The translations under genes were made by a program, and so were the position numbers. Source: Agrostemma githago (lineage: Eukaryota > Streptophyta > Magnoliopsida > Caryophyllales > Caryophyllaceae). From it: a DNA stretch of 64,000 bases. Below, in pieces: positions 29,859 through 41,787 of this stretch. The notes beneath the pieces were generated by a model. The model saw only the letters and a program-made list of their open reading frames with translations. It had not been told where the DNA came from and did no database searches. How positions within the stretch are numbered: position 1 is the first letter of the stretch; each line of letters begins with the position of its first letter. The DNA lies in the NCBI GenBank assembly GCA_958450325.1, contig OY288257.1, positions 36,119,018 to 36,183,017 on the forward strand, written 5' to 3'.

Positions 29859-31367
29859 ATGGCAGGAAGAAGGAATCCGCCCCGAAACAACAACAGAAAC
29901 AGGAATGCAAGGCAGCCGACTGTTCAGCCTGTGCCAGGCTATGAAGAAATTACTTGCAGGGACGAAGCCCAGAGAGCTCGTTTGGTTACCTTGATACCTA
30001 GGACGATGGAGGCTACCCGGTGCTGCTCGTCACATTTTGCAATCGAGCTCGGTCTGAACGAGCAACTATTGCACCTCTTGTCCATGACCGGATTCGGTGG
30101 CTTATGGACACTGCGTGAGTTATCTTATCGAGTACTCACTTTAGAATTCTTAAGTTCATTTGAATTTGATAGACAAGAGAGCATGTTATCTTTTCGGTTG
30201 AACAATGAGGAGCAATCCATCTCCCTTAGTGAATTGTCCGAGTGTCTAAGGCTTACCTTTGACCAGGCTGACGACATCCTAGACATACCCGAGAGTTCGA
30301 GAGCACCTCCCTACTTTAAGTTATTTTCGGGTCGTAGTGCACTTGTCACCGCTATGGCACTCAACGCCATCCCACACCCTACTATCCGCCTTTTCTTGCG
30401 GATTTTGAGTCATGTGGTTTTTCCACGCTCCGACATGAGTAAACTTCACTCATTGGAGGTGTTGATTTTGGGACACTACCTAAACCCCTTTAGGCAATCC
30501 CTGAAGGCGTTTAGTGCACCGGGTATGATCTGTGTCGGAATCCAGCGCCAGATCAATGGCTTTGGACCGATCGGTTGTGGAGCCATCGTCACCGCGCTAG
30601 CAAAGCGCTATATTAGGGGTTTTGGGGAGTCAGTCACTTTTGAGAGTCTCACCGACCGCGTCCCTTTGCTAGACCGTGGCTACCTCTTCTCCACTTTGAA
30701 GTGGATTCGGGGCAATCCCCCGGAATTTTCGTGGCGCGTCCGAGACAAGGTTTGGATGAAAATCCCGGTTGTCGAAGGGACGATCCTACCCCCACTACTT
30801 GCATTACCACCCACTCCCGCAGGCGAGGACATACCCGACCCACCGAGCTACCTCATTCCCGAGGAGCTCTTCATTTTCGAGGAGGGTGCCCAACCCCCTC
30901 GACGTAGGGTTCGCGTACAGACCGAACCCGACGAGACCGAGCCCTCTAGGGTCACACCTACACCCACCCCGACCTTCCCGTTCCAGACTCCGGGTGCCGA
31001 GTTTCCGCACCCGTATCCATTTATGTATGATCCAGTTTATGAGCACCAGAGATGGGTACACGAGGGGATTAATCAGAGCATCGTCAACCGCGAGATCCAC
31101 GAGTACATGCTTACTCAAGGCATCTCGGCGCCTCAGCACCCGTCCTACTGGAGAGGTCCGGGAGATACTAGTGGTATTTTCCACGATTATGGGGTTGATC
31201 CAGCTGCTTGGGGTCCGGATTACGGGCACACCTACGGCGGTCTAGGAGCACAGTGGTTGAGGGGCTTGCGACAATCGGGTCAGCAAGGTGGTGCTAGCGG
31301 CTCAGGCCAGGGCGATACTGGAGCCGGTCCATCTGGGACCGGCGGAGACGATGAGATGGCTGATTAG
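29859..31367 (+). CDS. Athila ORF1-like (envelope-position) protein
   Basis: 502 residues. I chose the ATG at 29859 (gtcATGG, starting MAGRRNPPRNNNRNRN) over an in-frame ATG at 29814 because of its better context and because the extra 15 residues are hydrophobic leader-like noise. The basic Asn/Arg-rich N-terminus, then a long helical region with FGGLWTLRELSYRVLTLEFL, FRLNNEEQSISLSELSECL and a Pro-rich middle, fit the 'Athila ORF-1' family found downstream of pol in Athila elements. That position corresponds to an envelope gene, but no signal peptide or clear transmembrane segment is visible. The C-terminal 40 residues are Gly-rich. Function is unknown, and it is the best-preserved long frame in the window. 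Confidence 0.8.
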   Translation: MAGRRNPPRNNNRNRNARQPTVQPVPGYEEITCRDEAQRARLVTLIPRTMEATRCCSSHFAIELGLNEQLLHLLSMTGFGGLWTLRELSYRVLTLEFLSSFEFDRQESMLSFRLNNEEQSISLSELSECLRLTFDQADDILDIPESSRAPPYFKLFSGRSALVTAMALNAIPHPTIRLFLRILSHVVFPRSDMSKLHSLEVLILGHYLNPFRQSLKAFSAPGMICVGIQRQINGFGPIGCGAIVTALAKRYIRGFGESVTFESLTDRVPLLDRGYLFSTLKWIRGNPPEFSWRVRDKVWMKIPVVEGTILPPLLALPPTPAGEDIPDPPSYLIPEELFIFEEGAQPPRRRVRVQTEPDETEPSRVTPTPTPTFPFQTPGAEFPHPYPFMYDPVYEHQRWVHEGINQSIVNREIHEYMLTQGISAPQHPSYWRGPGDTSGIFHDYGVDPAAWGPDYGHTYGGLGAQWLRGLRQSGQQGGASGSGQGDTGAGPSGTGGDDEMAD

Positions 31368-33056
31368 CCGGTTTGGGGGAGTTACCATTGTATATACGGT
31401 ACTTTCTTTCCTTTTTATTTCTGTTTTTATTGTTTTCTTAGATTTTTTCTTCCCCTTAGGTCGAGTTGTCCTTAGGATTGGCTGTGGATTTGTTTGTCAT
31501 ATATGCTTTAGAGTCACATTGAGGACACTGTGACATTTAGGTTTGGGGGAGAATTTGTGTGTTTTTGTGTTTTCTGTTGTGTGCTTTCAAAAATTTTAAA
31601 AATCCAAAAAAAAAATTGAAAAAAATCAGAAAAATCCAAAAAGATTTTATTTTTGTGTGCTTTGTGTTTGTCTTGTGTCTGTTGTGAAACATGCAAAACG
31701 GCGATGATGACATTGCATTTTACATGACCTCTCCTAATTGACAGCTAAATTCGTACCTGAATGTATGTAATACTTGAGATGAGATGATTTTGATATGATT
31801 GCCTATTGAACCGTTAATTGCCAAATGAGTAAATTTGACCATTTTGTCGGCAAACCACAAAACTTCTAAGGAATTAGAGCTTCCTAGGCCAGTAACATCT
31901 ATAACTGATCTCATTTATATTTAGGAATTGAGTGGTTTCTCCTTATGGGATGTGTAACATATATTTGCATAAATATGACGTCTGTCTCTTGATATTGAAT
32001 ACGTGTTTGGTTTGAGTTGGAGGTACATGAGGAAAGGCATTTCTGTTTTTGACGAGCTCCACATAGCCAAAATGACCCATTTTTACTACCTTGTAGATTT
32101 AGGTTATTTTTCCTCCGTTTAGCCCGTTTCAGCTGTTGTAAGCCAGTTTTCATGATATTTATATCAATTAGCTACAACCCAGAACAGCCTACCTTACCAG
32201 GACAGTCGCAGTGAGCTTAATTGAGAATTATTCCACTACTCGGTCATAATTTGGATTTCTATACCTTTTGGATCTTAGTGGGTAATATTGTTACGTGACT
32301 CTGTATTCGCCTTCCCCTAGTCTGAATTGGAAAAAAATATAGAAGCATGAAAAAGAAAGAAAGAAAGAAAATGAAAAAAAATGGAATTAGAAAAAGAAAA
32401 GAAAAAAAACATATATGCTTCTTATAATATTTCGGGGAACGGTTGAGATTTTGTAACTAGAATTGAATTATAATTAGGAGGATGACAAAATTCCCTCTTA
32501 TGCTCTTTTGAGTTTTATCTCTAGTTAGTGGTCAGAATTCATAGTTGAGGTTTTTGGATGGATAGTTTTTATTGTGTAGCTGCGACTACTGGTCCTAGCC
32601 CCACATTTCCATACGTGCTTTAGGCACAATCCATTTTATTCCCTCACATATAAGCCACCCTTTGTAAGTCCTTGGCATGTACTATGGTCCTGATTGGTGG
32701 AACACGTATTTAATTGGGGAGATTGATTTCATATTCGATTGCATGCATATTTCACAAGTCGAGTGAGTGTCTTTATTCTTTCCTATCTTCACACATATAC
32801 TTACCCATACTTATGAGTGTCGAGCGACAACCGTAAGGAAGTCCGACATTATTGGTCTTGCAAGATTGAAAGTTTGGCAGGCAATTGTTTGATTATGGCA
32901 TGATTATTGATCTCGTTGCATTCTCGAGCATTACGGGTTTTCTCCTCGGTTTTGGTCGATTTTAGGAGAATGATTGTAATTCAGCTCTGAGTCGTGTTTC
33001 ACATCACTTGTCCTCGTTTGTATGTATTAGTTGTTTGCTTGAGGACAAGCAAGAGT
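31368..33056 (+). other. ATH 3' untranslated region
   Basis: No gene. It contains two extra GGTTTGGGGGAG purine tracts (about 31371-31383 and 31541-31553) and an A/G-rich stretch at 32340-32410. The DNA is otherwise unremarkable and AT-rich. Confidence 0.6.
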
Positions 33057-33072
33057 TTGGTTTGGGGGAGTT
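33057..33072 (+). other. polypurine tract of ATH
   Basis: GTTTGGTTTGGGGGAGTT abuts TGATCAACG at 33073. Confidence 0.85.
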
Positions 33073-34474
33073 TGATCAACGTATTTTATATCGTATTTTA
33101 TTGTCCCCCGACAACCGTTTTTGAGCTTTTCTTCTTCCATAATTATATGTTTAATGTCGATTTCTATTAGAAAGTCGATACTGTCAGTTCTCGTGCTATT
33201 TTGTAGGTTAAGTGCAATTTCGAGCGTATTTTGGAGTAATAACCCGGGTAGCCGAGACGAGGACGGAAGACGAGGAAGAAAACGAAAAAGCCAAGAAGCA
33301 AATGAATATCGCAATTACGAGCCCAGCAGCACCCACTCGATCGAGTGGTGCTAAGCACTCGATCGAGTGCCTATTTCCGTGATGAATCAGACTGCAGATA
33401 CGGATCCACTCGATCGAGTGCACGCATGTACTCGATCGAGTGCCTTGCTTTCAGGCCGCGGATTGGATTTCTTTTAATTAGAATTATGGGCCTGTTTTGT
33501 AAGTCCAACTGATTTCTTTTAAATCAGTTGGAGGAGGATTGTCAGACTAATTTTTCACTTATCACTTTTCATTCTATTTTTCCTAGACACATTACGTTAC
33601 ATTAGCTTAGGTAGAAGACTACGTTCGTTTCCGTTTTTCTTCGCAAGATTCATCGTATTCCGTTCTTCCTTTTTCAGATCTCAAATTGTTCGGTATCGCT
33701 ACTTTAATTTTAATTTTAATTTTAATTTTAGTCTTCTATTTTAATTCTTGTCTTAATTCAATTCTCGTATTCGTAGTAATCGTTGTCTCCGTGATTCGTA
33801 TTGTTTATCGTTTTCCAGCGTAGAATTATTATTGCTTTTCGTTGTTGAATTTTATTCATATTCATCATGTTTAATTGCATTTCGTCTTTTGCTAGTTTTA
33901 CTACAATTAATATGATTAGGTAGATTTTATCTAGGGTTTAGGGGGACCGATGCGTATTATTAGGGTTATAGTCAATTGACCTGTTTCTAATCGTATGAAC
34001 TATTGCTCGAATATTGTTTAAACTCTGATTAATTGTTTGATGCATAATTCAATTAATTAGTATCGCAAATTACGACTTTTCGCCGACCGGGTTAAGAACT
34101 AATTAGGCCACGATAGTTTGGGTAGACTGACTTAATGCTAGCGACCGCAGGTTAAGTTTAGATCTAAAGGTTGTAGAGTACCGACCGGACCTGCACCTTA
34201 GGTAGTTCGATTAGTGACCTGTCAGTTGACTCCCTGACCGAGTAATATTCATTGTGAACCTGAGGCCTTAGACTTTTCCGTTATTGATTTATCTATTAGT
34301 AATTAGTTATTAGCCTACCAAAACCAACTCAGACCGTGACCCATAGCCTATAGTCTAATTCTTAGGAGTAGACGACCGAATCCTGTCTCCTTGTGGTTCG
34401 ACCCCTACTTCACTATCTACATTAGTTAGTGGACCTTAGGGTATCTTTGATTAGGGATACGACTACCCCTGTCA
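33073..34474 (+). repeat. ATH 3' LTR
   Basis: Exact length match to 24433-25834. The five differences are at 33356, 33550, 34232, 34325 and 34406 (approximate positions). Palindrome centres lie at 33340/41, 33362/63, 33413/14 and 33435/36. Confidence 0.95.
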
Positions 34475-34600
34475 AGTACCGGCCCGGGAAAATATGGGTT
34501 ATGCATGAACCGTAAAACTGAAACGCGTATTGTATTTGTCAAACGATTTCTATTCGAGTCTCACCCTGAGGATGCCGATGGTAAGTCACGCATCAGTTAA

Positions 34601-34618
34601 TCTCCAGCGGAGTCGCCA
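34601..34618 (-). other. primer binding site of E3
   Basis: Minus strand TGGCGACTCCGCTGGAGA, three bases from the LTR end at 34622. It has one change from the E0 and E2 sites. Confidence 0.8.
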
Positions 34619-34621
34619 AAT

Positions 34622-37120
34622 TGTGGACATGACATAGGTCCACCCCGACGCGGCCACGCGCGGGTTTGGGTAGGCAAATGAATCTCCATATGAGAAGGAT
34701 CGAATTGAAATTTAGGTCTATGTGGAGTCGCCACCAAATTTTGTGGTTATTCGGAACGTTCGAGACCACTCTATGTCGTAGTGGGCCGTATACAAAATAC
34801 GGCCCATTTCCGATGTCAGAGTTTATTGGGCTCGTCCCTTTGCATTTGATACCGATACCGACATTATCGGATATCGTGTATTGAATGACTCTCGTGCGCC
34901 AACGGTTTCGGGCATCCGGAAACCGAGGTTCTGAGTAAGGGGTGAGGGTACGTGTTGGGAAGCCCACAAAGGACACCCAACCCCGCCCGCACATTTGCGG
35001 CCTCTACTAAGAATTCGAATAACTTACAATACGCGCGTTAGTAAAACGGGAAAAATGCTTATGCCAACATTGTTTTTCCTAGGCATGTGAATGAAATTGA
35101 AAAGTGGGTTTCTATGTCAATTTAATGCAATTAATTCTACGTCAAAGTGGAATTTTAGCATGCAGGTTCATTTAGTACAATAAACAAACAAAAAAAATTA
35201 AATTGACAAAAGAAATAACAAACGCGTTAGTAACGATGTAATGATTTAACGAATAATAACGGTTTGTGCAAATATGAGATGCGATGAAAAGGATGTGAAT
35301 ATGAGATGCATGGTTTGAAAAGATAGTAATACACATGATTAATTAAACACGTGTTGACATAAATCGCAAATTACTACCGGGTTTTGAAAATAGAATAATG
35401 TACGATTTATTGTGTTAATCGTTATGGGTCACTCGATTGAGTGGTAGATGGACTCGATTGAGTGGACCTGTAAAAGACGATTCTGTTTGCGCTACCGACC
35501 GTACTCGGCCGAGTTACTGACCAACTCGGTCGAGTACGTGGCCACTCGATCGAGTCACCGTGAGACTCGACCGAGTGGTGGTCGTGACATGCATTCTGAC
35601 TCGATTTTGTGATGTCACTCGATCGAGTGACTAAGGCACTCGGTCGAGTGGCATATGTACGAATTGTAATTCGCTTGCAATTTTATACTGATTTTCGAAT
35701 TTGCTTTAGATTTTTGACGAATCGACGGTTTTACCGAATTGGGCATAAGTATTGCATGACCTATGCTCAATTCGGGTTTTTTATAAATCGTTGATTTTAT
35801 TAAACCGAATATAAATATTGTTGAATTTATACCCGATTCTAAATTTGAATACTCATCGTATTTCATATTCGATTATTGAATCGATATGGGATATTAGAGT
35901 GAAATATAAAAAAAAGAAATTAATTTTAGTTGCTTTTAAATTAATTATCGTTATATGAACGAATCACGTTAATTAATTCGTGTGACTTGATTGTTAGATT
36001 CGATATCCAATTATGGAATTGGTATCGAATCTAAAATTGACGCTTTACTTGAATAATAAAAAAACTTGATTCCCTCGACTTCTCCGACATCGAAATAAAT
36101 CCCTAGGGATTGTGATGTCGGATCCGTGTCAACGGGTTTCGACCCTTATTAAAATTGATTTTAGAAAAAGATGAATGTAAAATCGATGATGATGATGATA
36201 ACGAGAAATAATAACGAATTGTTGTTTAAGTTAATTTATCTCAATAATCAAATAATCAGGGTATCGGGATAAGCGACCGTCGACGCTGTGTGCAGTACAC
36301 TTGTATGTTCGTGTTTTCTTATCCCGGTATCCTTCTTATTCGACACAAATCGATAAATATTTTAATGCTTTGATATTAGTAGTATTATCGATATTACGAT
36401 GCAATGAATAAAATAATAAAAAAACGAAAAAAAAAGGAAGAGAAGGCGAAGATGATGACGTGAAGAAGAGAAGGAGAAAAGAGAGGGTTTTGACACCCTC
36501 AACCTACATGTTCTTGTCTCGGTGCGGACTCGTAACCGTGGCTTCAACACAAGAGTCTTCGAGGTTCTATGTAGGTTAAGTTGTGGTGGCTCGGGATTGA
36601 TTCCTAAAACTAGGTTTAGGGTTCTTGGTAGTATAAGATTGCTAGGGTTTGATTAGGGTTTGCAAAAGACGTAGTATATGTGTGTGTAAGGTTGCTTTAG
36701 GGTTTGTAAAGAGTTGTTTTTGTGTGTTGCATTGGGTTGCTTATATAGGCAAACCTAGGGCACTTTGGTGTCTAGGGTTTTGTGCCTTGACGGACTTGAT
36801 TTGATGGCCCGTTTGGAGGTGGACCGTGGGTGAGCTACTCGGAAACGGCTTTGACCGGGTTTTAATCCGGTCGCTAAAAGTCGGTTTTATTTCCGGTGTC
36901 GATTTTGACCCAAATTAGTCTTGTTTAACTCGGAATGATCCACTGGGCCTGAATTTGAGGTTGATTTTGTGAGATTTGTACTCTGCAAGTGTGTTAGCCA
37001 GCGATTAATGGATTTGAGCCCGTATCCGAGCGCGTAGAAACACGTTAGCGTCCGATCATCATCGGGTGTTTTTTTGGAAACTGCCATAGACACCTGGCAG
37101 TCAAAATGCGGGTGTCTACA
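34622..37120 (-). repeat. E3 5' LTR
   Basis: 2499 bp, near-identical to 17283-19785. The palindrome cluster lies at 35430-35655; two of its members here read ACTCGATTGAGT (one CG lost), the kind of change expected from methylated-cytosine decay. Confidence 0.9.
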
Positions 37121-37739
37121 GGCATGGCTCGTTTCGTTTTTTATGTTTAAAAATCGATAGTTGGCCGAGTTAAATAAAAATATTGCATGATTTAAATTTG
37201 ACTCGGCTTCCGGTGTTTTAATCGTGTACTTATACGATTATAATACCGTTATCGGATTTTTATGAAAATGATGTTATGAGATTGAAAAATTTGATTAACG
37301 ACGAAAGTGTCTCCCTCCGTGTCATGACATCGATACTAATCCTTACGGATTATGTGATGTCGATTTTCGCATCAACGGGATCCGCGTTAATCTTAGAAAT
37401 GGAGTCGTACATGTTCAACTATGAACGACCACGATCTCGTTACACCCTTGAGTACATTGGGGCGGCGCTCCTCGAAAGGGTGCCATCTTCGTCGTGACTC
37501 GTAAAGGGATTAAACGGACTTGGAGCGGTGTTCATAGTCAAACGTGTCCGATCCGATGTTTTATTATTATAAATATATATATACACGGTATTAGTATTAT
37601 GACGAAATGAAAATAAATAAATAAATAAATGTTAGTGGTTAGAGTACATAAATAAAATGTTAATATACAAAAATAAAGTAAAAAGTTAGTATGCACAAAA
37701 TTAAAAGTTAGTGTCGAAATAAAATTTTAGTATTAGTGT

Positions 37740-37796
<57 letters not shown>
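37121..37796 (-). repeat. E2 3' LTR, middle piece
   Basis: Resumes the E2 LTR after E3 (compare 51787-52470). It ends in a (TAA)n tract at 37739-37797, into which the non-LTR element inserted. Confidence 0.85.
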
Positions 37797-37801
<5 letters not shown>

Positions 37802-37876
37802 CACACAACCTGAGGTTAATAAAAACAAAATATTTGATTAGGGCGATTAGGGCGACGATTAGGGCGTGCCTAGCCG

Positions 37877-38290
37877 CCTAGCCACCACGCTGCCACCACG
37901 TCGCCACCTGGCCTCACGCCTCTCCACCTGGCCTCACGCCGCATCTTCACCGGACCGCCGGCATCCTTCTCCGGCACCGGCTCCATTAATAGTAATAACA
38001 AAAAGGAAGGGACGTGTGATTAGGTCGAACTGCGGGCTGCTGCTGCCTAGCCACCGCGCCGCCACCGGGCCTCACGCCCCTCCGCCTGGCCTCACGCCGC
38101 ATCTTCGCCTGACCACCGGTATCCTTCTCCGGCACCGGCTCATTTAATAATATTAACATTAGGGAGGGGACGTGTGATTTGGGCGAACTGCGCTGCTACT
38201 GCCTAGCCACCGCGCCGCCACCAGGCCTCGCGCCGCTCCACCTGGCCTCACGCCGCATCATCGCCTGGCCGCCGACGAACCTTCTCCGGC
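37877..38290 (+). repeat. three 5' tandem monomers of the non-LTR element
   Basis: Units starting CCTAGCCACC at 37877, 38046 and 38202 (periods about 169 and 156 bp), each followed by GCCTCACGCC and CATCTTCNCC blocks. GC-rich monomers directly upstream of the ORF resemble the repeated promoters of some L1 elements (comparison only). Confidence 0.65.
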
Positions 38291-38291
38291 A

Positions 38292-41200
38292 TTGCAACGT
38301 TGGGAGAGGGAGTGCGTTTTTGCGAACCTGCCCTTGTCGACGGCATCGGTTGATGCGTTGGATGCTGCGTGTGTCGGGAGTGGGTTGTTGATGGTTTGCC
38401 CCAGCTCGGGTTCGAACCCTGCCGGAGTGGCCCTTTCGTTGTGGTTAGGTTTCGGTTTCCTTCTTTGTTTTCGGTTTTCGGTTTTCGCTTGCCTTTTTGT
38501 TTCGTTTGCCTGGGTTTCTTTGTTTTGGGTCACTTCTGTTTGTCGGATTTGCTTCTGTCTCGGTATGCCTGACCTTGTGCGGTTCCACTGTCCTTTTGTG
38601 GGCCTCGGTAGGTGTAGGGATGGTTGGGGTAAGGGTTTTGTTAAAACTTCTCTGCTTTACCATCTCCGTGATCATCACTGTAAGGAAGGTGCCCGGGAGG
38701 CCACGCGGCAATCCCTTGCTTCTTTACCTATTTTTTTGGCTGTTGAGTCTACTTTTCGGCGGATGGGTATTTGGCTGTGTGGGGTTTGCTTTTGGACACA
38801 TACTCATAACAAAGGTTGTCGTCACGACGCTGAGCCCTCTGTTGAGGCCCCTAATTGTGGTGATGGTGTTATCTGCTATGTTCTTTACGGTTTTCCCCGA
38901 CCATCTGCCCCTACAGTTTCGTCTTCTTGTGGTGTTGTTGATCCCCCGGTTGTTGGGTTTAACGTGACCTCTCTTGATCACTTGTTGGCTAAGGGGTTAC
39001 GTACTGTTAAATCCATCCCTCCAAAGTGTCGTTTAGGGTTTTCTCGGGTTTTTCGAGGGGCTCTTGATGATGTGGCTGCCTCTCCTCGTGATCTCACGTG
39101 TTGGGTCACTTTGCTTGCGCTGCCTCTTTGCATACTTAAGACTTTCTCCCCTCGGAGTAACCTTGAGTGTTGATTTGCTATTCGACGGCTGCGTCAGGAG
39201 GAGAGTATTTCTAGTGCCATTCGTTGTTCGGATGAGCCGGGTGGTCGATTGTCGCTCCTGCAGGATACTCTGGCTGAGGTAGCTCCTTCTTTTAGTGTGA
39301 ATGAGGATCTCGACTTGAGTGAGGTCAATGTTAGGCAGTGTCGTAGGAAGATTTGTGACGGGCACTATACTGCTGCTGTTCGTGTGCTTTCTTCTTCTGG
39401 TGTTGCTCCTTGCACCGATGATACTCTAGTGGCTTTGAAGGATAAGCACCCCATCGTCCCTTCTCCCGCTTTGCCATCCTTGCCTGATAATCACCACTCC
39501 CTTGTCGCATCCGCGTCCGTGGTTTTGGATATGATTAGAGGTTTTCCTCGGGGCACTTCTTGTGGGAGGGACGGTTTTCGTGCCCAACACCTTTTTGGAT
39601 TGTTTGAGTGGGGCCGCAGTTGCTGTTTCGGATGATTTGATCGCATCTGTCACTCGGGTGGTTAATCTCTTTCTCGAGGGCAGCTGCCCGCAGGTCCTCG
39701 GGGAGTATATTGCTAGTGCTCCGCTTACCCCGCTTGTTAAGCTAGGTGGCGGTATTCGTCCTATTGTTGTTGGTATGATTTGGAGACGCCTTGTCTCTAA
39801 GGTTGGTGCTTTCTTGATCGGTCCGACGCTGAGTGGCTATTTTTCTGGTCTTCAGTTTGGAGTTGGGGTATCTGGGGGGGGGGGGGGGGGCGAGGCTATT
39901 TTGCATGCCTTGAACCAGCTTGTTGAGGATCGGGGTGATGAGGTGGGTCTTTCCATGCTCTTGGTGGATTTTCAGAACGCTTTTAACATGGTTGATCGTG
40001 AAATCATGTTACGAGAGGTTCGTTACCACTGCCCTGTTCTCTCCCGGTGGGTGGAATTTTGTTATTCTAGTCCTGCCCGGTTATATTATGGTGAGCACAG
40101 CCTGTGGTCTTGTCAAGAGGTTCAGCAGGGTTACCCTTTGGGTTCTCTGCTTTTTTCTTTGGTGTTACATCCCTTGGTTTGTAAGATCCGGGACTCTTTC
40201 GATTTGAGGCTGCAGGCTTGGTACTTGGATGATGGCACCATAGTTGGGGATACCTTGGTTTTGGGGAAGGTTTTGGAGCTGATTTTGGACGATGGTCCCC
40301 GTTCGGGACTTCATCTTAATGTCAGTAAAACCGAGATTTTTTGGCCTTCGGAAGATCCTAGGAGAAAGCTCCCTGGTGTCTTCCCCCCTACTATCGCCAG
40401 GTCGATGCGTGGTGTCAAAGTCCTTGGTGGGCCTGTTAGTGCGAGTCATGATTTCAGCAGTGATCTCGTGATGAGTAGAGTGACCAGAACTATTGCTCTT
40501 ATGGGTTCTGTCGCTCTGCTTGATGATCCGCAGTGTGAGTTGCTGTTGCTCCGGGCCTGTACTGGTATCTCCAAACTTTATTTTACTTTGCGTACTTGCC
40601 CACCGACTGCCTTTGAGTCGGCTCAGCTTGCTTTTGACGCAGCTCTTCGTTCTCATTTAGAACGGGTTATTATTGCGTCTGGGCCGGGATTTGGGGATTG
40701 GCAGTGGCGGCTTGCCACCCTTCCCTTTTCCTTTGGAGGGCTTGGGGTGTATGCCGCTGGAGATGTCCTACATTATGCTTTTGTGGCATCCCGACTGCAA
40801 TCTGCGGGTCTGCAGGCTACGCTGCTTCGCGCTGCGGGCATACTGACCCCTGGCCCGGCTTTCGATGCGGCCTTGTGTAGGTTTACGGAGGTTTTGGGTT
40901 CTGTTGAGTGTAATCCTAGTGAGATCGCTGCCCCCAAACTTATGAAGTCTTTGGCAGATATATATTTCACGAGGGTTGTGGCTACTGCGGAATCGGATTT
41001 CTCCTTGACCTCTCGTCAGGTTGCCTTGTGGAAGTCTCAGCAAGGCCGTCATGCTTCTGATTGGCTCCGCGCTGTCCCTATTTCTGGGCTAGGCCAGACT
41101 ATGAACGGTCGGACGTACCGTTGTGTGCTTAGATATCGGTTGGGCATTCCTTTGTTTTCTGTACCTGGGCCGTGTTCTGCCTGCTCTCGGGTTTTTGGCG

Positions 41201-41787
41201 ACGATATTTTTGGGGACCATGCTGTGTCTTGCGCGGGTGTTGTCGGTATTAAACATCGACATAACCTCGTTCGTGACACTCTTTTGGATATCTATTTCCG
41301 TTCCGGGGTCTCGGCCGGTAAGGAGATCGATATTGGCTTGATTGATGATCATGACAGATCCTTGCGTCCTGCAGATTTGCTTCTTTATTCGTGGGACAGG
41401 GGGCATGACGTTTGCGTAGATCTTACCGGGTCTTCTCCTTTGACTCAGTCCGGGCTCTCTGATTTCGCGCCAGGCCGTGTTGTGAGCGATGCTGCTCGGC
41501 GCAAATGCGCTAAGTACAGGGATCTATGCTTGGGGCTGGGGTATGGGTTTTTGCCTTTTTCCTTTTCTTCGCTGGGGGAATTGGAGGCGGATGCTATCGG
41601 CTTACTCAAGAGAATTCAGAAATTTTCGATAGCACAGGATGACGGAGCACGCGCTGCTCCTTTTATTTTTACCAGACTTAGCTTTGCTATAGCTAAGGGG
41701 GTTTGGGGGCCCAGATTGTATCTCGGCTACCGACCAATTTTTTGTAAACTGTTCTTTGATTCATCAATAAAATTCTCCAATTTATAA
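38292..41787 (+). pseudogene. non-LTR ORF: zinc finger, reverse transcriptase, RLE-like domain
   Basis: A single ORF broken by TGA (39171-39173) and a frameshift near 39590. The N-terminal part has Cys/His clusters (HLRDHHC, WLCGVC) that may be zinc fingers. The RT follows: MLLVDFQNAFNMVDRE, then QQGYPLGSLLFSL and the catalytic YLDD at 40222-40233. The C-terminal part has CSACSRV, GDHAVSC, KHRHNLVRDTL, RPADLLL (41365 onward) and VCVDLTG, the layout of a PD-(D/E)XK restriction-like endonuclease as in R2-type elements. No APE-type endonuclease is seen, unlike common plant L1 and RTE elements. A run of 17 G at 39874-39890 expands a Gly stretch. The last 20 residues are shifted out of the family frame by small insertions near 41700. 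From memory, closely similar proteins occur in Asteraceae assemblies. Confidence 0.78.

Larger units (their letters stand above)
24433..34474 (+). mobile_element. ATH: young Athila-type element without RT, RNase H or integrase
   Basis: LTRs 24433-25834 and 33073-34474 are both 1402 bp and differ at 5 positions that I could find by direct comparison. Target duplication AGTAC lies at 24428-24432 and 34475-34479. The tRNA-Asp PBS and a GGTTTGGGGGAG purine tract are in place. The interior encodes Gag, then after one UAG a linker plus aspartic protease, and an Athila ORF1-like protein. There is no reverse transcriptase, RNase H or integrase. High LTR identity means it moved recently with borrowed enzymes. 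Confidence 0.93.
17283..37120 (-). mobile_element. E3: non-autonomous Tat/Ogre-like element inside the E2 LTR
   Basis: On the minus strand the 5' LTR is 34622-37120 and the 3' LTR is 17283-19785, with PBS at 34618-34601. The target duplication is GACAT (17278-17282) and GGCAT (37121-37125), one mismatch; the intact E2 LTR reads AGGCATGG at 51787. The interior is split by ATH (24433-34474). Once ATH is removed, only about 4.8 kb remain, encoding a capsid-less Gag (22403-23074) and no pol. Confidence 0.88.
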
